64,000 nucleotides of DNA from NCBI RefSeq assembly GCF_038432375.1, contig NZ_JBCAUS010000002.1, positions 558,001 to 622,000 of the forward strand. The letters run 5' to 3'. Position 1 is the first letter of the stretch. Each line of letters starts with the position of its first letter. Below are positions 37,570 through 46,380 of the stretch, in pieces. Below the pieces are notes generated by a model. It ran no database searches. It had not been told where the DNA came from and was given only the letters and a program-made list of their open reading frames with translations. The stretch comes from Methanococcoides sp. LMO-2. GTDB taxonomy: Archaea > Halobacteriota > Methanosarcinia > Methanosarcinales > Methanosarcinaceae. The position numbers and the translations under genes were made by a program.

Positions 37570-38106
37570 TTAGTCACGTTTACCTTCTGTTGTCCATTCC
37601 TCAAGAGCACTGGAATAGCTCTCAAATGCTCTTTCATTAAAGCACACTAACAAAACCTTCTCAATAGAGCTGTTCTTCTCAAGGAAATCCAGGATCTCAT
37701 CTACTGCGATCCCGGCAGCTCTGTTCACAGGGAAACCATAAGCACCTGTACTTATTGAAGGAAAGGCAATAGAGCTCACACCATTCCTTACCGCAAGCTT
37801 CAGACTGTTACGGTAACAGCGGGCAAGCATCTCATCTTCACCGGAAGTTCCACCCCTCCAAATCGGACCCACAGTATGTATCACATACTTTGCAGGAAGA
37901 CGATAGCCGGAGGTGATCTTTGCCTCTCCTGTGGGACACCCTTTCAGACTCCTGCATTCCTCAAGAAGTTCAGGCCCCGCTGCTGTATGTATGGCACCAT
38001 CAACCCCGCCACCTCCCAGAAGGGAATTATTGGCAGCATTCACGATGGCATCAACATCCAGTTCGACAATATCACCTTTGACTACAACAACCCTGTCAGA
38101 CAGCAT
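37570..38106 (-). CDS. macrodomain protein (ADP-ribosyl hydrolase type)
   Basis: This 178-residue protein is a single macrodomain: [39 protein letters not shown] at residues 6-44 contains the NAAN and GGGGVD ligand-binding loops, followed by [11 protein letters not shown] and [18 protein letters not shown]. It belongs with the MacroD/YmdB proteins that hydrolyse O-acetyl-ADP-ribose or remove ADP-ribose from proteins. No ADP-ribosyl transferase is nearby. There is no ribosome-binding site before the ATG, so a leaderless transcript is possible. It is convergent with the 63-residue gene. Confidence 0.92.
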   Translation of the reverse strand: MLSDRVVVVKGDIVELDVDAIVNAANNSLLGGGGVDGAIHTAAGPELLEECRSLKGCPTGEAKITSGYRLPAKYVIHTVGPIWRGGTSGEDEMLARCYRNSLKLAVRNGVSSIAFPSISTGAYGFPVNRAAGIAVDEILDFLEKNSSIEKVLLVCFNERAFESYSSALEEWTTEGKRD

Positions 38107-38166
38107 AAATTATAGTTTGGTATGATATGATTTTAGAATTGTCCTGCCTTCACGTTGTGTCCGGTT

Positions 38167-39426
38167 TCATCCAAGCATGAAGAGTACCATAGCACAGCAG
38201 AATATCAGAACCCCGGCACCTGCAAGAGGCATGGTAAACCTGCGAAATACCGTTGGAATGGAATCTCCTGTAGAGCGCTGGACCAGCCAGAAATAAGGAT
38301 CACTGACATATGACACAACCAGTGTACCGGCAGAGATCATCAGTATGAGAGGGATAGTCGGTATGGAAGCAACGATATCCGTGCCTGCGAGAATGGTCGC
38401 AGTGATAACTGCTGTTACCACACGGGAACCCTGTGCCGTCTGAATGAGGACAGCGAGGACGAAAGGTATCACAACTACCGGAAGTACACCTGATATCAGG
38501 GTAAATATCTCATCCGGAAAACTGCTTGCAGATATTACGAAACCAAGGGCACCTGCACCGCAGAGATCAAAAAGAATGATACCAGCGTTCTTGGTACCTT
38601 TCTCAAGTGCAAGCCTGCGAGGCCCTTCACTTACCAGCAGAAGTGAAACGAACACTGAGATCACAAGAGCAATGTTCACGTCACTGATCATTGATAGCGG
38701 GGAGAAAAGATAACCACTTGTGATGAGTACAACGGGCAGTGCTATGGGTAGCCATACCTTCCAGCGAGGCAGGGAGAGCATAACAGGCTCTACAAGTCCT
38801 TCAAGTTCCGGAAGCTTATGCTGCTGGTCCCTGCTTAGCCTTTTAGCGACAATGTAGCCGATGCCCAGCAGGAACAGGGAAAGGGGAACAGTAATTAGAT
38901 TGATGCTGAAGGTCTCTGAATCCGGAACCCCGAAAGTTGTGGTCATGCTGTAAACAACAGGCAGTGGCAGGATCAGTACGAACGATAGCACGCTTCCGAA
39001 TGCTGCCATATAAAAAAGTCTTCCATTTGAGGAATGTTCCTTCTCCATCTGCTCAATGAGCGGAAGCATCACAACGTATGCAGTAAGACAGCACATGAGT
39101 GGGATAGAAAGGAGATAAGCCACCACCCCTGCAGCAAGATCGGGAGCTTTAATGGTTCGCTTCACATCGTCAACGATCCTCTCAATAAAGTGACCATGCC
39201 TCAGTATCTGGGCTATCACTGCTCCGCAATAGATCGGAATTCCCAGAAGGGAGAAAATGCGGCCGGCACCACCGGTAACATACTGGACCAGCCATTCGGT
39301 CATTCCACTTAGTATACCAAATATGAACGCAGCTGCTATCAGTGTCAGGAAAGGAGTGAAGTGGTACTTTATGGTGAGTACACTGATAAAAATAATAATA
39401 AATATAAAGATGAGCAGTGATTCCAT
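38167..39426 (-). CDS. GntP-family permease
   Basis: This 419-residue protein has about 12-14 membrane helices and GntP/anaerobic-carboxylate-type landmarks: FTPFLTLIAAAFIFGIL, LIQTAQGSRVVTAVITATIL (residues about 325-344) and the conserved VSYVSDPYFWLVQRSTGDS. GntP transporters move gluconate or other small organic acids with protons or Na+; the substrate here is unknown. A CATATATT box about 27 bases before the ATG and the lack of a ribosome-binding site suggest a leaderless transcript. It diverges from the Fe-S protein across 59 bases. Confidence 0.8.
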   Translation of the reverse strand: MESLLIFIFIIIFISVLTIKYHFTPFLTLIAAAFIFGILSGMTEWLVQYVTGGAGRIFSLLGIPIYCGAVIAQILRHGHFIERIVDDVKRTIKAPDLAAGVVAYLLSIPLMCCLTAYVVMLPLIEQMEKEHSSNGRLFYMAAFGSVLSFVLILPLPVVYSMTTTFGVPDSETFSINLITVPLSLFLLGIGYIVAKRLSRDQQHKLPELEGLVEPVMLSLPRWKVWLPIALPVVLITSGYLFSPLSMISDVNIALVISVFVSLLLVSEGPRRLALEKGTKNAGIILFDLCGAGALGFVISASSFPDEIFTLISGVLPVVVIPFVLAVLIQTAQGSRVVTAVITATILAGTDIVASIPTIPLILMISAGTLVVSYVSDPYFWLVQRSTGDSIPTVFRRFTMPLAGAGVLIFCCAMVLFMLG

Positions 39427-39485
39427 ACAAGTCTTGATGTATCAGGAAATATATGATGGCATCGGAAGAGAGAAGGAGCAATTAA

Positions 39486-40571
39486 ATGGACGAAGACCTG
39501 CTTGCTATAGATTACTGTATCGATTGCGGAAAATGCTATGATGTCTGCCATATTGCAAAGGTGACAGACAATAAATACACACCGAAATCGAAGATAATGC
39601 TGCTCCAGAAGCTGCTTGATGGCGATGAGCTTGAACAGGAGGAAATAAATGATGTTTATCTCTCAACTCGCTGCGGTGCATGTGATGATGTCTGCCCCAT
39701 GAACATCCCCATCACTGATATCATCCAGAGGGAAAGGGAGATACTGGCAAAACAGGGAAATGAACCTGCCAGAACCTCGCAAATATGCAGGAACATCCTC
39801 GAAGCAGGAAGTCCCGGAAGGATGGATGCTTCGATCAGAAACTCCTGGGCCACCGATGAACTTGAAATTTCAGATAGCTCGGAAGTTGCATACATGGCCG
39901 GCTGCTGGATAGCATTCGCACATCAGGACATTGCACAATCAACCATCAAAATACTCAATGCCGGAGGAATTGTCCCGAGGATCATTCCGGAAGAAAAATG
40001 CTGTGGACTCTTCCTGATCGATAACGGCCACCTGGAAGAAGCTAAGGAGCACGCAAAAGAGTATGTCGAATACCTTGAATCCCTTGGCATAAAGAAGGTC
40101 ATTGCCTCATGCCCAGGATGTTACGAAGTTCTTGGTAAGGAATATGCAAAGCTTTTCCGTAAGCCGGAATTTGAGGTAATATATTCACTTTCACTTTTCG
40201 AACAGCTCATTGATGAAGGAAAACTCATTCCAAAAAAGCTGAACAGAACAGTATCCATAAGGGATGCCTGTGCGATCATGGAGATGTCCGACATACCGAG
40301 GAAGATACTCTCATCGATGGGTGTGGAAGTAAAGGAAATGTTCGACAGGAAGAACGGCTGCTGTGGCGGCCCTGCCGGAGTTAAACCAAACTTCCCGGAC
40401 ATCTCATCAAAGACTGCAATGCTTACCATTGAAAAATTCAAGAACACTCCAAATGGAACTGTGTCCTACTGTCCATTCTGCTATCATCACCTGGAAGGTG
40501 TCTGTAAAGAAAAAGGTGAAGAACTGGATATGCAGGATATTTCAATACTGCTTCTGGAAAGCATACTTTGA
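39486..40571 (+). CDS. Fe-S/CCG-domain protein (GlpC/HdrD-like)
   Basis: This 361-residue protein starts with two [4Fe-4S] sites: CIDCGKCYDVCHIAK (residues 11-22 region) and CGACDDVCPMNIP (about 63-71). Two CCG cysteine domains follow (AGCW...EEKCCGLF...ASCPGCYE, then RDACAIM...GCCGGPAG...YCPFCYHH). This matches HdrD, GlpC and lactate-utilisation LldE-type electron-transfer subunits. The partner oxidoreductase is not in the window. AAGGAG lies nine bases before the ATG. The divergent GntP-like acid permease suggests, weakly, a role in oxidising an imported organic acid. Confidence 0.85.
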   Translation: MDEDLLAIDYCIDCGKCYDVCHIAKVTDNKYTPKSKIMLLQKLLDGDELEQEEINDVYLSTRCGACDDVCPMNIPITDIIQREREILAKQGNEPARTSQICRNILEAGSPGRMDASIRNSWATDELEISDSSEVAYMAGCWIAFAHQDIAQSTIKILNAGGIVPRIIPEEKCCGLFLIDNGHLEEAKEHAKEYVEYLESLGIKKVIASCPGCYEVLGKEYAKLFRKPEFEVIYSLSLFEQLIDEGKLIPKKLNRTVSIRDACAIMEMSDIPRKILSSMGVEVKEMFDRKNGCCGGPAGVKPNFPDISSKTAMLTIEKFKNTPNGTVSYCPFCYHHLEGVCKEKGEELDMQDISILLLESIL

Positions 40572-40597
40572 ATTTGAAAAAGTGATGCCGTATAATT

Positions 40598-40622
40598 AAA
40601 GGTCAATTAAAAATTGGCCTTT
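40598..40622. terminator. shared terminator between convergent genes
   Basis: An 11-bp stem with one G-T pair and a three-base loop (40598-40608 with 40612-40622) lies between the Fe-S protein and pyruvate kinase, which converge here. A flanking A3/T3 makes it usable in both directions. Confidence 0.5.
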
Positions 40623-40693
40623 CGTGAGTTCAGGCATTAGGTTGACCATCTGGCTGCCCTCTAGGTAATTCAGTTTGCCTGTCGGTCACCTGG

Positions 40694-42127
40694 TCATTCA
40701 GTTAATTGTATGATCTTCAATAAATTCGTTCCACCTTCATGACCCTGAGTCAAAACGATCATATCCTTGGCTTTCCCGATGCCCTTTGATCTCATGTTTT
40801 TGTTTACCTTTTCTTCAAGATCTTCAGAATCATTCATCACTTTAATTGGATATACCCCATAGGAATATGCCAGCTGTTCGCATGTCATGTCGAGGTGACT
40901 CATGGCAATAACCCATTCATCCGGCTTGAACCTGGAGATACGTCTTGGAGTACCACCGGAATACGTAGGTGTTACAACGTACTCTATGGGAAGTCTGTTG
41001 ATAGCTTCCTGTACCTGAAGTGAAATGACATCACTGATGTTCATGAAAGTCTCATCGATTCCTTTTCTAACAAGATCGAGACCAAAACCGGTTCTTGCAC
41101 GCCATTCTTCGGTCCTCTTTGCAATATTGACCATTGTCCTTACGGTCTCTACAGGATATTTTCCAACCGCTGTCTCACCGGACAACATTACAGCATCAGT
41201 ACCATCAAGGATAGCATTTGCCACATCGGTCGCTTCAGCTCTTGTTGGCCTTATATTTTCGGTCATTGACTCAAGCATATGTGTTGCAGTTATTACCGGT
41301 ATACCACGAAGATTAGCCTTATGGATCAACTGCTTCTGTGCTATTGGGACCTCTTCTATTGGGATCTCCACACCAAGGTCACCACGTGCAACCATCAGAC
41401 CATCGGTCATATCCAATATACCATCAATTTTCTTCAGTGCCTGTCCTCTCTCTATTTTTGCCACAAGGAAAACAGAATGTCCCTGTTTCTCAGCATGATA
41501 TCGCACTTTCTCGATATCGGATCCAAGCTCAATGAACGATACACTGAAACAATTAACACCTTCATTCAAAGCAAAGTCTACTATCTCAAGGTCCCTATCT
41601 GTGACAGGATCAAGTAAGAGATTGGTTCCGGGAAGGTTGACACCTTTATGAGAGGATAACTGACCACCTACTACAACCTCACATTCGGCCTCATTGTTAC
41701 AAACACCGTTGCATCGCATCTGGATAAAGCCATCATTGAAATAAACATCAGAAGGCTTTGCAATACAATAAGGAAGTTTATCAAAATCCACAGGAATCAG
41801 ATTTCCTGTGCCAACTACCTTATCCGTGGTCAGTTTGACCTTATCTCCTTTCTGCAGGGTAATTGGCTCATCCTGAAGCTCTCCCACACGGATCTTCGGG
41901 CCAGGGAGATCTGCCATAATAGAGACAACTACATCCATTTCCTTACATAGCTTTTTGATCGTACGGATGACCTTACCGTGGCTTTCAAAACTTCCATGGG
42001 AAAAGTTGATCCTTGCAACGTTCATACCTGCCAGTATAAGTTCACGCAAAACCTCTTCAGAAGAAGAGGCAGGGCCAATGGTGCATACTATCTTGGTCTT
42101 GTGATCAGGCAGATTCATGGAAGTCAT
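40694..42127 (-). CDS. pyk: pyruvate kinase
   Basis: This 477-residue enzyme converts PEP and ADP to pyruvate and ATP. Landmarks are TKIVCTIGPASSSEE, RINFSHGSFESH, the metal/phosphate segment in VAKIERGQALKKIDGIL, MVARGDLGVEIPIEEVP, and ITATHMLESMTENIRPTRAEATDVANAILDG. The C-terminal allosteric domain is complete. An ATG three codons later is an equally possible start; neither has a clear ribosome-binding site. PEP synthase at 1.6 kb runs the opposing reaction. Confidence 0.95.
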   Translation of the reverse strand: MTSMNLPDHKTKIVCTIGPASSSEEVLRELILAGMNVARINFSHGSFESHGKVIRTIKKLCKEMDVVVSIMADLPGPKIRVGELQDEPITLQKGDKVKLTTDKVVGTGNLIPVDFDKLPYCIAKPSDVYFNDGFIQMRCNGVCNNEAECEVVVGGQLSSHKGVNLPGTNLLLDPVTDRDLEIVDFALNEGVNCFSVSFIELGSDIEKVRYHAEKQGHSVFLVAKIERGQALKKIDGILDMTDGLMVARGDLGVEIPIEEVPIAQKQLIHKANLRGIPVITATHMLESMTENIRPTRAEATDVANAILDGTDAVMLSGETAVGKYPVETVRTMVNIAKRTEEWRARTGFGLDLVRKGIDETFMNISDVISLQVQEAINRLPIEYVVTPTYSGGTPRRISRFKPDEWVIAMSHLDMTCEQLAYSYGVYPIKVMNDSEDLEEKVNKNMRSKGIGKAKDMIVLTQGHEGGTNLLKIIQLTE

Positions 42128-42215
42128 GATTAAACTATGCGCTGGCTGCCTTAAAGCATTAACTGTATGAATTGTTTTGAAAATAAAGAAGAAGAAGGAA
42201 AAAAGAAAAAAGATA

Positions 42216-42473
42216 TTATTTCACTTCATTGGACTCAGCCTGATATACAATTGAGTCCCTTGCATAGGTTCCACGTTTTTTGGAAGGATTGGAAGCAAAC
42301 ATGTCATTCATCTCCAGTGAAAGACCTGTGAACCTTTCCTGAAGCATATTAATGTAAGCTGTCAATTCAGTTATCTGAGCATCAAGTTCCAGGATATGCT
42401 CATCTTTTTCCTGTAACTGACGCTTAAGTCCCTCGATCTGTCTCTGAATTTCCTTGAATGGATCATTTTCCAT
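42216..42473 (-). CDS. small coiled-coil protein (85 residues)
   Basis: From ATG 42473 (AGGTG eight bases upstream) the product is 85 residues, starting MENDPFKEIQRQIEGLKRQL. Residues 5-50 are a heptad-rich coiled coil (LKRQLQEKDEHILELDAQITEL). The C-terminal 30 residues are basic and polar with SKKRGTYARDS. It probably forms dimers or binds another coiled-coil protein. It diverges from the response-regulator gene and could belong with that signalling cluster, but nothing proves it. Confidence 0.65.
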   Translation of the reverse strand: MENDPFKEIQRQIEGLKRQLQEKDEHILELDAQITELTAYINMLQERFTGLSLEMNDMFASNPSKKRGTYARDSIVYQAESNEVK

Positions 42474-42627
42474 AAATAGCACCTCTTAAGAGATCATGAT
42501 AATAGATAGTAGAGATATGATGTACCTTTAATGACAACTTAACGGATAAAGGTTATTATTCGTTAACAAAGTTCCTGAAAATAGTAAAGAAAAGATTTCA
42601 AAAAAACATAACAGGATTGTATTCATC

Positions 42628-42644
42628 ATCATTATAATAATGAT
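42628..42644. promoter_or_regulatory. palindrome in a divergent promoter
   Basis: ATCATTAT-N1-ATAATGAT is a perfect 17-base palindrome lying between the coiled-coil gene and the signalling operon. A TTTATTAA box at about 42654-42661 follows it on the + strand, so it sits just upstream of the likely promoter of the response-regulator gene. Confidence 0.35.
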
Positions 42645-42763
42645 AGGAAGATATTTATTAAAAGAAATCCTAAATGATTCAAATATAGTTGTACATTTTT
42701 CAGCAGAAAATGAGAGTATAAGCATCTTTGTATGCTATATCCATTAATGCAGGTGATCATAAA

Positions 42764-44410
42764 GTGACAGATAATTTGCCCAAAATACTGGTCGTTGATG
42801 ATGAAATCGCAAATCTTGAAGTAATGGAGGGCTATCTTTCAAATGATTATGAGATCGCTGTGGCCAGTAGCGGTAAAGAAGCACTTGAAAAGGTTCCACA
42901 ATTTCAACCTGATGTAATACTCCTTGATATCCTTATGCCGGTAATGGATGGTTTCCAGACTTGCAAGATACTCAAAACAAGTGAGGAAACAAAATTCATC
43001 CCAATAATTCTCGTCACAGCACTTTCCGGAAAAGAGGACCGAATAAAAGGTATTGAAGCGGGTGCGGATGAGTTTCTGACAAAACCTATCAATATAGTTG
43101 AGCTTAAAAGTCGAATAAGATCCCTTCTTAAACTTAAGCAGCAGCATGATCTCTTACTTGAAGAGAGGGACACAGCCCAGAAATATCTCAACATAGCAGG
43201 CGTACTTATTATCGTACTTGATAATGACCAGAACATTGTAGAGATCAACAATAGGGGCGCAGCTATACTAGAGTGCTCTAAAGAAGAAGCTATTGGCCTT
43301 AACTGGTTTGAGAATTTTATTCCCGAAGAGAGCAGGAGCGAACTGAAAGAACGATGCAACTCCCTTCTAGGAGATGAAATCAATTGTGATTTAAGCGGTT
43401 TTGAGATTGTCATCATGACGAGAACGGGAAAGCAAAAAGTACTCTCATGGAATGCGATCAAACTTGAAGATAAAAATGGTACTTCCCATGGCGTCCTTTG
43501 TTCCGGTGAAGACATAACACTGCGCAAGAGCATAGAGAATGATCTCCAAAAAGCAAATGAGCACCTGGACCTCCTTCTCAAAATGTCACCAATTGCAACT
43601 CTTCTCGTCAACCAGGATAACAGGATAACTAAGGTCAATGAAAGTGCATTCAAGTTATTGGGACCACATTCCAGAGACATCATCGGAACTCCTATAACAG
43701 ATATTGTTCGTGGAGGTCAAGAAATCGAATTTAAAGATCAGAAAGACTTTAAACTTGAATTCTTGCTTAAAGATGCTGAAAACATCGAAGTCAATGCTTC
43801 GACTTCAGTTATCAAGAAGAATGATAACGAAAAAGAATTGATCATAACACTTCAGGACATATCCGAATTACGTGGTCTTTTGATAGACCCTTCAATGGAA
43901 AAAACCTCTATAGAAGAGAACTTTGAAGTGGGCGAATTGCCAAACCTTGAGTCCGGATACACATATATCCAGCACGAAGACAACAACATGAGTGCTTATG
44001 ATATATTTTCAAAGATGGTCAAACAGGGGTATGCGGGACTTTGTATAACCAGGGAAAATCCCGGAAAGATCAGAGAGAAATATAGCATACAAAAAACACC
44101 GATCGTCTGGCTTACAAAGAACAAAAGTCCAGACTTCCCATCGATCGATCCTTCAGAAATATTCAAGATCCACCCAACCATCGAGAACTTTATGAAAAAA
44201 GCACATGATGGCATCATTCTTGTAGATGGACTTGAATACCTTATACTTGAAAATGATTTTAAATCCGTTGTCAAGCTTATCGAGCAAACAAATGACAGTG
44301 TAATGGTATCGGATTCCAGATTGATCTTCAATGTTGATTCGAGCATCTTCGAACCAAAGGAATATCATCTCCTGAAAAGATGGATGAGACCATTAGAAGA
44401 AGAGATCTAA
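42764..44410 (+). CDS. response regulator with PAS domains and DUF835
   Basis: The GTG at 42764 follows AGGTGAT and gives 548 residues. Residues 5-125 are a receiver domain with acidic pocket VVDDE, phospho-acceptor Asp55 (VILLDILMPVMDG) and the conserved lysine in DEFLTKPI. Two PAS domains follow (about 135-250 and 265-375), the first with NNRGAAILECSKEEAIG and the second with NESAFKLLGPHSRDIIG. The C-terminal approximately 150 residues are DUF835 (IVWLTKN, DGIILVDGLEYLI, LIEQTNDSVMVSDSRLI), an archaeal output or adaptor domain of unknown mechanism. It has no DNA-binding or kinase output. It is followed after 21 bases by the CheF-like gene. Confidence 0.88.
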   Translation: MTDNLPKILVVDDEIANLEVMEGYLSNDYEIAVASSGKEALEKVPQFQPDVILLDILMPVMDGFQTCKILKTSEETKFIPIILVTALSGKEDRIKGIEAGADEFLTKPINIVELKSRIRSLLKLKQQHDLLLEERDTAQKYLNIAGVLIIVLDNDQNIVEINNRGAAILECSKEEAIGLNWFENFIPEESRSELKERCNSLLGDEINCDLSGFEIVIMTRTGKQKVLSWNAIKLEDKNGTSHGVLCSGEDITLRKSIENDLQKANEHLDLLLKMSPIATLLVNQDNRITKVNESAFKLLGPHSRDIIGTPITDIVRGGQEIEFKDQKDFKLEFLLKDAENIEVNASTSVIKKNDNEKELIITLQDISELRGLLIDPSMEKTSIEENFEVGELPNLESGYTYIQHEDNNMSAYDIFSKMVKQGYAGLCITRENPGKIREKYSIQKTPIVWLTKNKSPDFPSIDPSEIFKIHPTIENFMKKAHDGIILVDGLEYLILENDFKSVVKLIEQTNDSVMVSDSRLIFNVDSSIFEPKEYHLLKRWMRPLEEEI

Positions 44411-44431
44411 AGCGCTACAAAGGTTAAGAAA

Positions 44432-45568
44432 ATGGAAGTCGAAATCTCATATGCCATCGATTTGCCCCAGCCAATAAGCATCATGAATGCCCAGATTTTT
44501 TCCTGGGAACATGGTGTTGTGAATTTTACAGACAATGAGATATGGTTTCCTACAGAAACCAGCTGGAAAGTAATACCTTTTAATTCAATAGAAGCCGTAG
44601 GAGTTGAGATACCACCTGCAGTCATAAATGAAATACGTAAAGAAAGTGGTTATTTCGACGAACTGATATTGAATTACAAGAAAAGTTCCCTTTTTGGTTC
44701 TTCATACGTAAAGCATTCCATGGCCCTTGCAGGCAATTCCCGGGACCTTGAACTGATAAGAACACATTTGACTGAGCGTATAGGATTTCGGGCCAATACC
44801 AATTTCGAAGGTCTTAAAGAGGAAGAAACAAAGCTCTTAAGCCTGCTGTCAACTGAAACAAAGGACATAAACTCCTACCTGCCGCTTATATCTGAAGACA
44901 GGAACGTACTCCAACGCGCTTTTGAAACACTTAAAAGAAGAGGACTTGTAGATCAATCTGCAAGAATAACACAACAGGGTCATTACTATCTTGAGCAAAC
45001 AAAGGGGGTTTCCGATACAAAAACAGAACAAAACCTTCTATTCACAGAGGAAACAGAAACCCAGGATGTTATCGAAGTACTGAACCCAAAAGATACCATC
45101 GTCCAGTTCACAAAGAAATATGAATATTCATTTACTTCAGGTTCTGTCTTTTTAGAAGATCTATGGCATTACATAGTGGTTCCGGAAGTAAAGGAAATCA
45201 GTTTAAAGGTTCTGGACATCAACGAACCTTCGCTTCATATTCAAACCCGTTCCGATGCCTCAATTAATATCGAGTCTGAAAACTCACAGGTCATCTTTGC
45301 ATTGGAAAAAATATTCAATGCAAATGAAGATATTCAGACAAGGTTACTGACATGCCTTTACCTGGGAATTAGTAAAGATTATGATATTGCAAATACTTTG
45401 TATTATGCTCCTGAAAAACTTAATCTACAACTAAATGAATTACATACGAAGAGACTTATTGAAAGTGATAAGACACTTTCAGCCAGCGGTCTTGAAACTA
45501 TCAGAAATATCCTGAATTTTGAAAGAAAAGATGATGCACAACAATTTCAGCAGTCTTTACAATACTAA
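44432..45568 (+). CDS. CheF-like (DUF439-type) taxis/signalling protein
   Basis: This 378-residue soluble protein starts MEVEISYAIDLPQPISIMNA and has an N-terminal PH/CheF-like region (GVVNFTDNEIWFPTETSWKVIPFNSIEAV). A winged-helix-like part follows (ILSTETKDINSYLPLI, RAFETLKRRGLV), and a second copy of both folds may form residues 215-378. In haloarchaea CheF links CheY to the archaellum switch. Homologues in methanogens without nearby archaellum genes are less understood. The assignment comes from pattern memory and is tentative. It sits between the DUF835 regulator and the KaiC-like ATPase. Confidence 0.5.
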   Translation: MEVEISYAIDLPQPISIMNAQIFSWEHGVVNFTDNEIWFPTETSWKVIPFNSIEAVGVEIPPAVINEIRKESGYFDELILNYKKSSLFGSSYVKHSMALAGNSRDLELIRTHLTERIGFRANTNFEGLKEEETKLLSLLSTETKDINSYLPLISEDRNVLQRAFETLKRRGLVDQSARITQQGHYYLEQTKGVSDTKTEQNLLFTEETETQDVIEVLNPKDTIVQFTKKYEYSFTSGSVFLEDLWHYIVVPEVKEISLKVLDINEPSLHIQTRSDASINIESENSQVIFALEKIFNANEDIQTRLLTCLYLGISKDYDIANTLYYAPEKLNLQLNELHTKRLIESDKTLSASGLETIRNILNFERKDDAQQFQQSLQY

Positions 45569-45648
45569 TAATATAACTGTTGGAGTCAGGAAAATCAAAA
45601 ACAAAATACAATAACAATAATTGTAGCAATAACAAAAGGGTGGTATTC

Positions 45649-46341
45649 GTGAGATTTATAGATACTATTGAAGGTCTTGATGATATATTTGAAACCGATA
45701 TTCCAAAAGGAAGTGTAGTCCTGATAACCGGGCCACCCGGAAGCCTGAAATCCGGATTTGTATTCTCTATACTTTCAAACTATCTGAACAACTGTGAAGA
45801 ACACGGGATCTACGTAACCCTTGAGCAAAACAAGAAAAGCCATCTTGAGAACATGGGAAGTATGGGATTGGAACTTTCAGATAATCTTACAATATCAGAT
45901 TTCACGGACTACAGACTCCAATATGATGAATTCTCAGGAGACCTGCTAAGCCTTATCGAGACAAATATCATCCAGTATAAGCATAAACTAGGAGACAATT
46001 TTACCTGCCTGGCCCTGGATTCCCTGGGTGCGCTTTATTCATTGATGGATGTTGAACCTCGCCTGCTTAGAAAGAGGCTCTATCACCTGTTAGAACCTTT
46101 AAGAAGAGAGAACCTTACCACTTTCATAATTCTTGAAATGGCTGATCCTAACGGACCCAACCATGATTTTGAAGGTTACCTTGCAGATGGTATAATTGAA
46201 CTTGGAGTCCACACAAAAGACAATAGCACTAACCGCTACTTAAAGGTCAGGAAAATGCGTGCAACAGCACACAATATGGACCCATATATTCTCACTGTTT
46301 CAAACGATGGGCTACATATATACAAAGGAACCATTTTCTAA
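45649..46341 (+). CDS. KaiC-like/ArlH-like RecA-fold ATPase, copy 1
   Basis: The GTG at 45649 with AAAGGGTGG upstream gives 230 residues; the longer frame to 45580 adds an Asn-rich stretch without support. It is a single KaiC-like domain: SVVLITGPPGSLKS is the Walker A region (the usual glycine before the lysine is leucine), IYVTLEQNK holds a glutamate where KaiC has its catalytic pair, and FTCLALDSLGALYSL is Walker B. The C-terminal part has DGIIELG and KVRKMRATAHNM. It is collinear, without gaps, with the copy at 48.9 kb. Such ATPases act as signalling switches, for example KaiC and ArlH. Confidence 0.8.
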   Translation: MRFIDTIEGLDDIFETDIPKGSVVLITGPPGSLKSGFVFSILSNYLNNCEEHGIYVTLEQNKKSHLENMGSMGLELSDNLTISDFTDYRLQYDEFSGDLLSLIETNIIQYKHKLGDNFTCLALDSLGALYSLMDVEPRLLRKRLYHLLEPLRRENLTTFIILEMADPNGPNHDFEGYLADGIIELGVHTKDNSTNRYLKVRKMRATAHNMDPYILTVSNDGLHIYKGTIF

Positions 46342-46380
46342 AACAATAGCCTTCAGATAGTGGAGATCATTCAGAAAAGT

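Noticed and set aside
42904-43683. 259-codon open frame on the minus strand inside the DUF835 regulator
   Set aside because: It is Ser/Leu-rich antisense shadow translation of conserved receiver and PAS domains.
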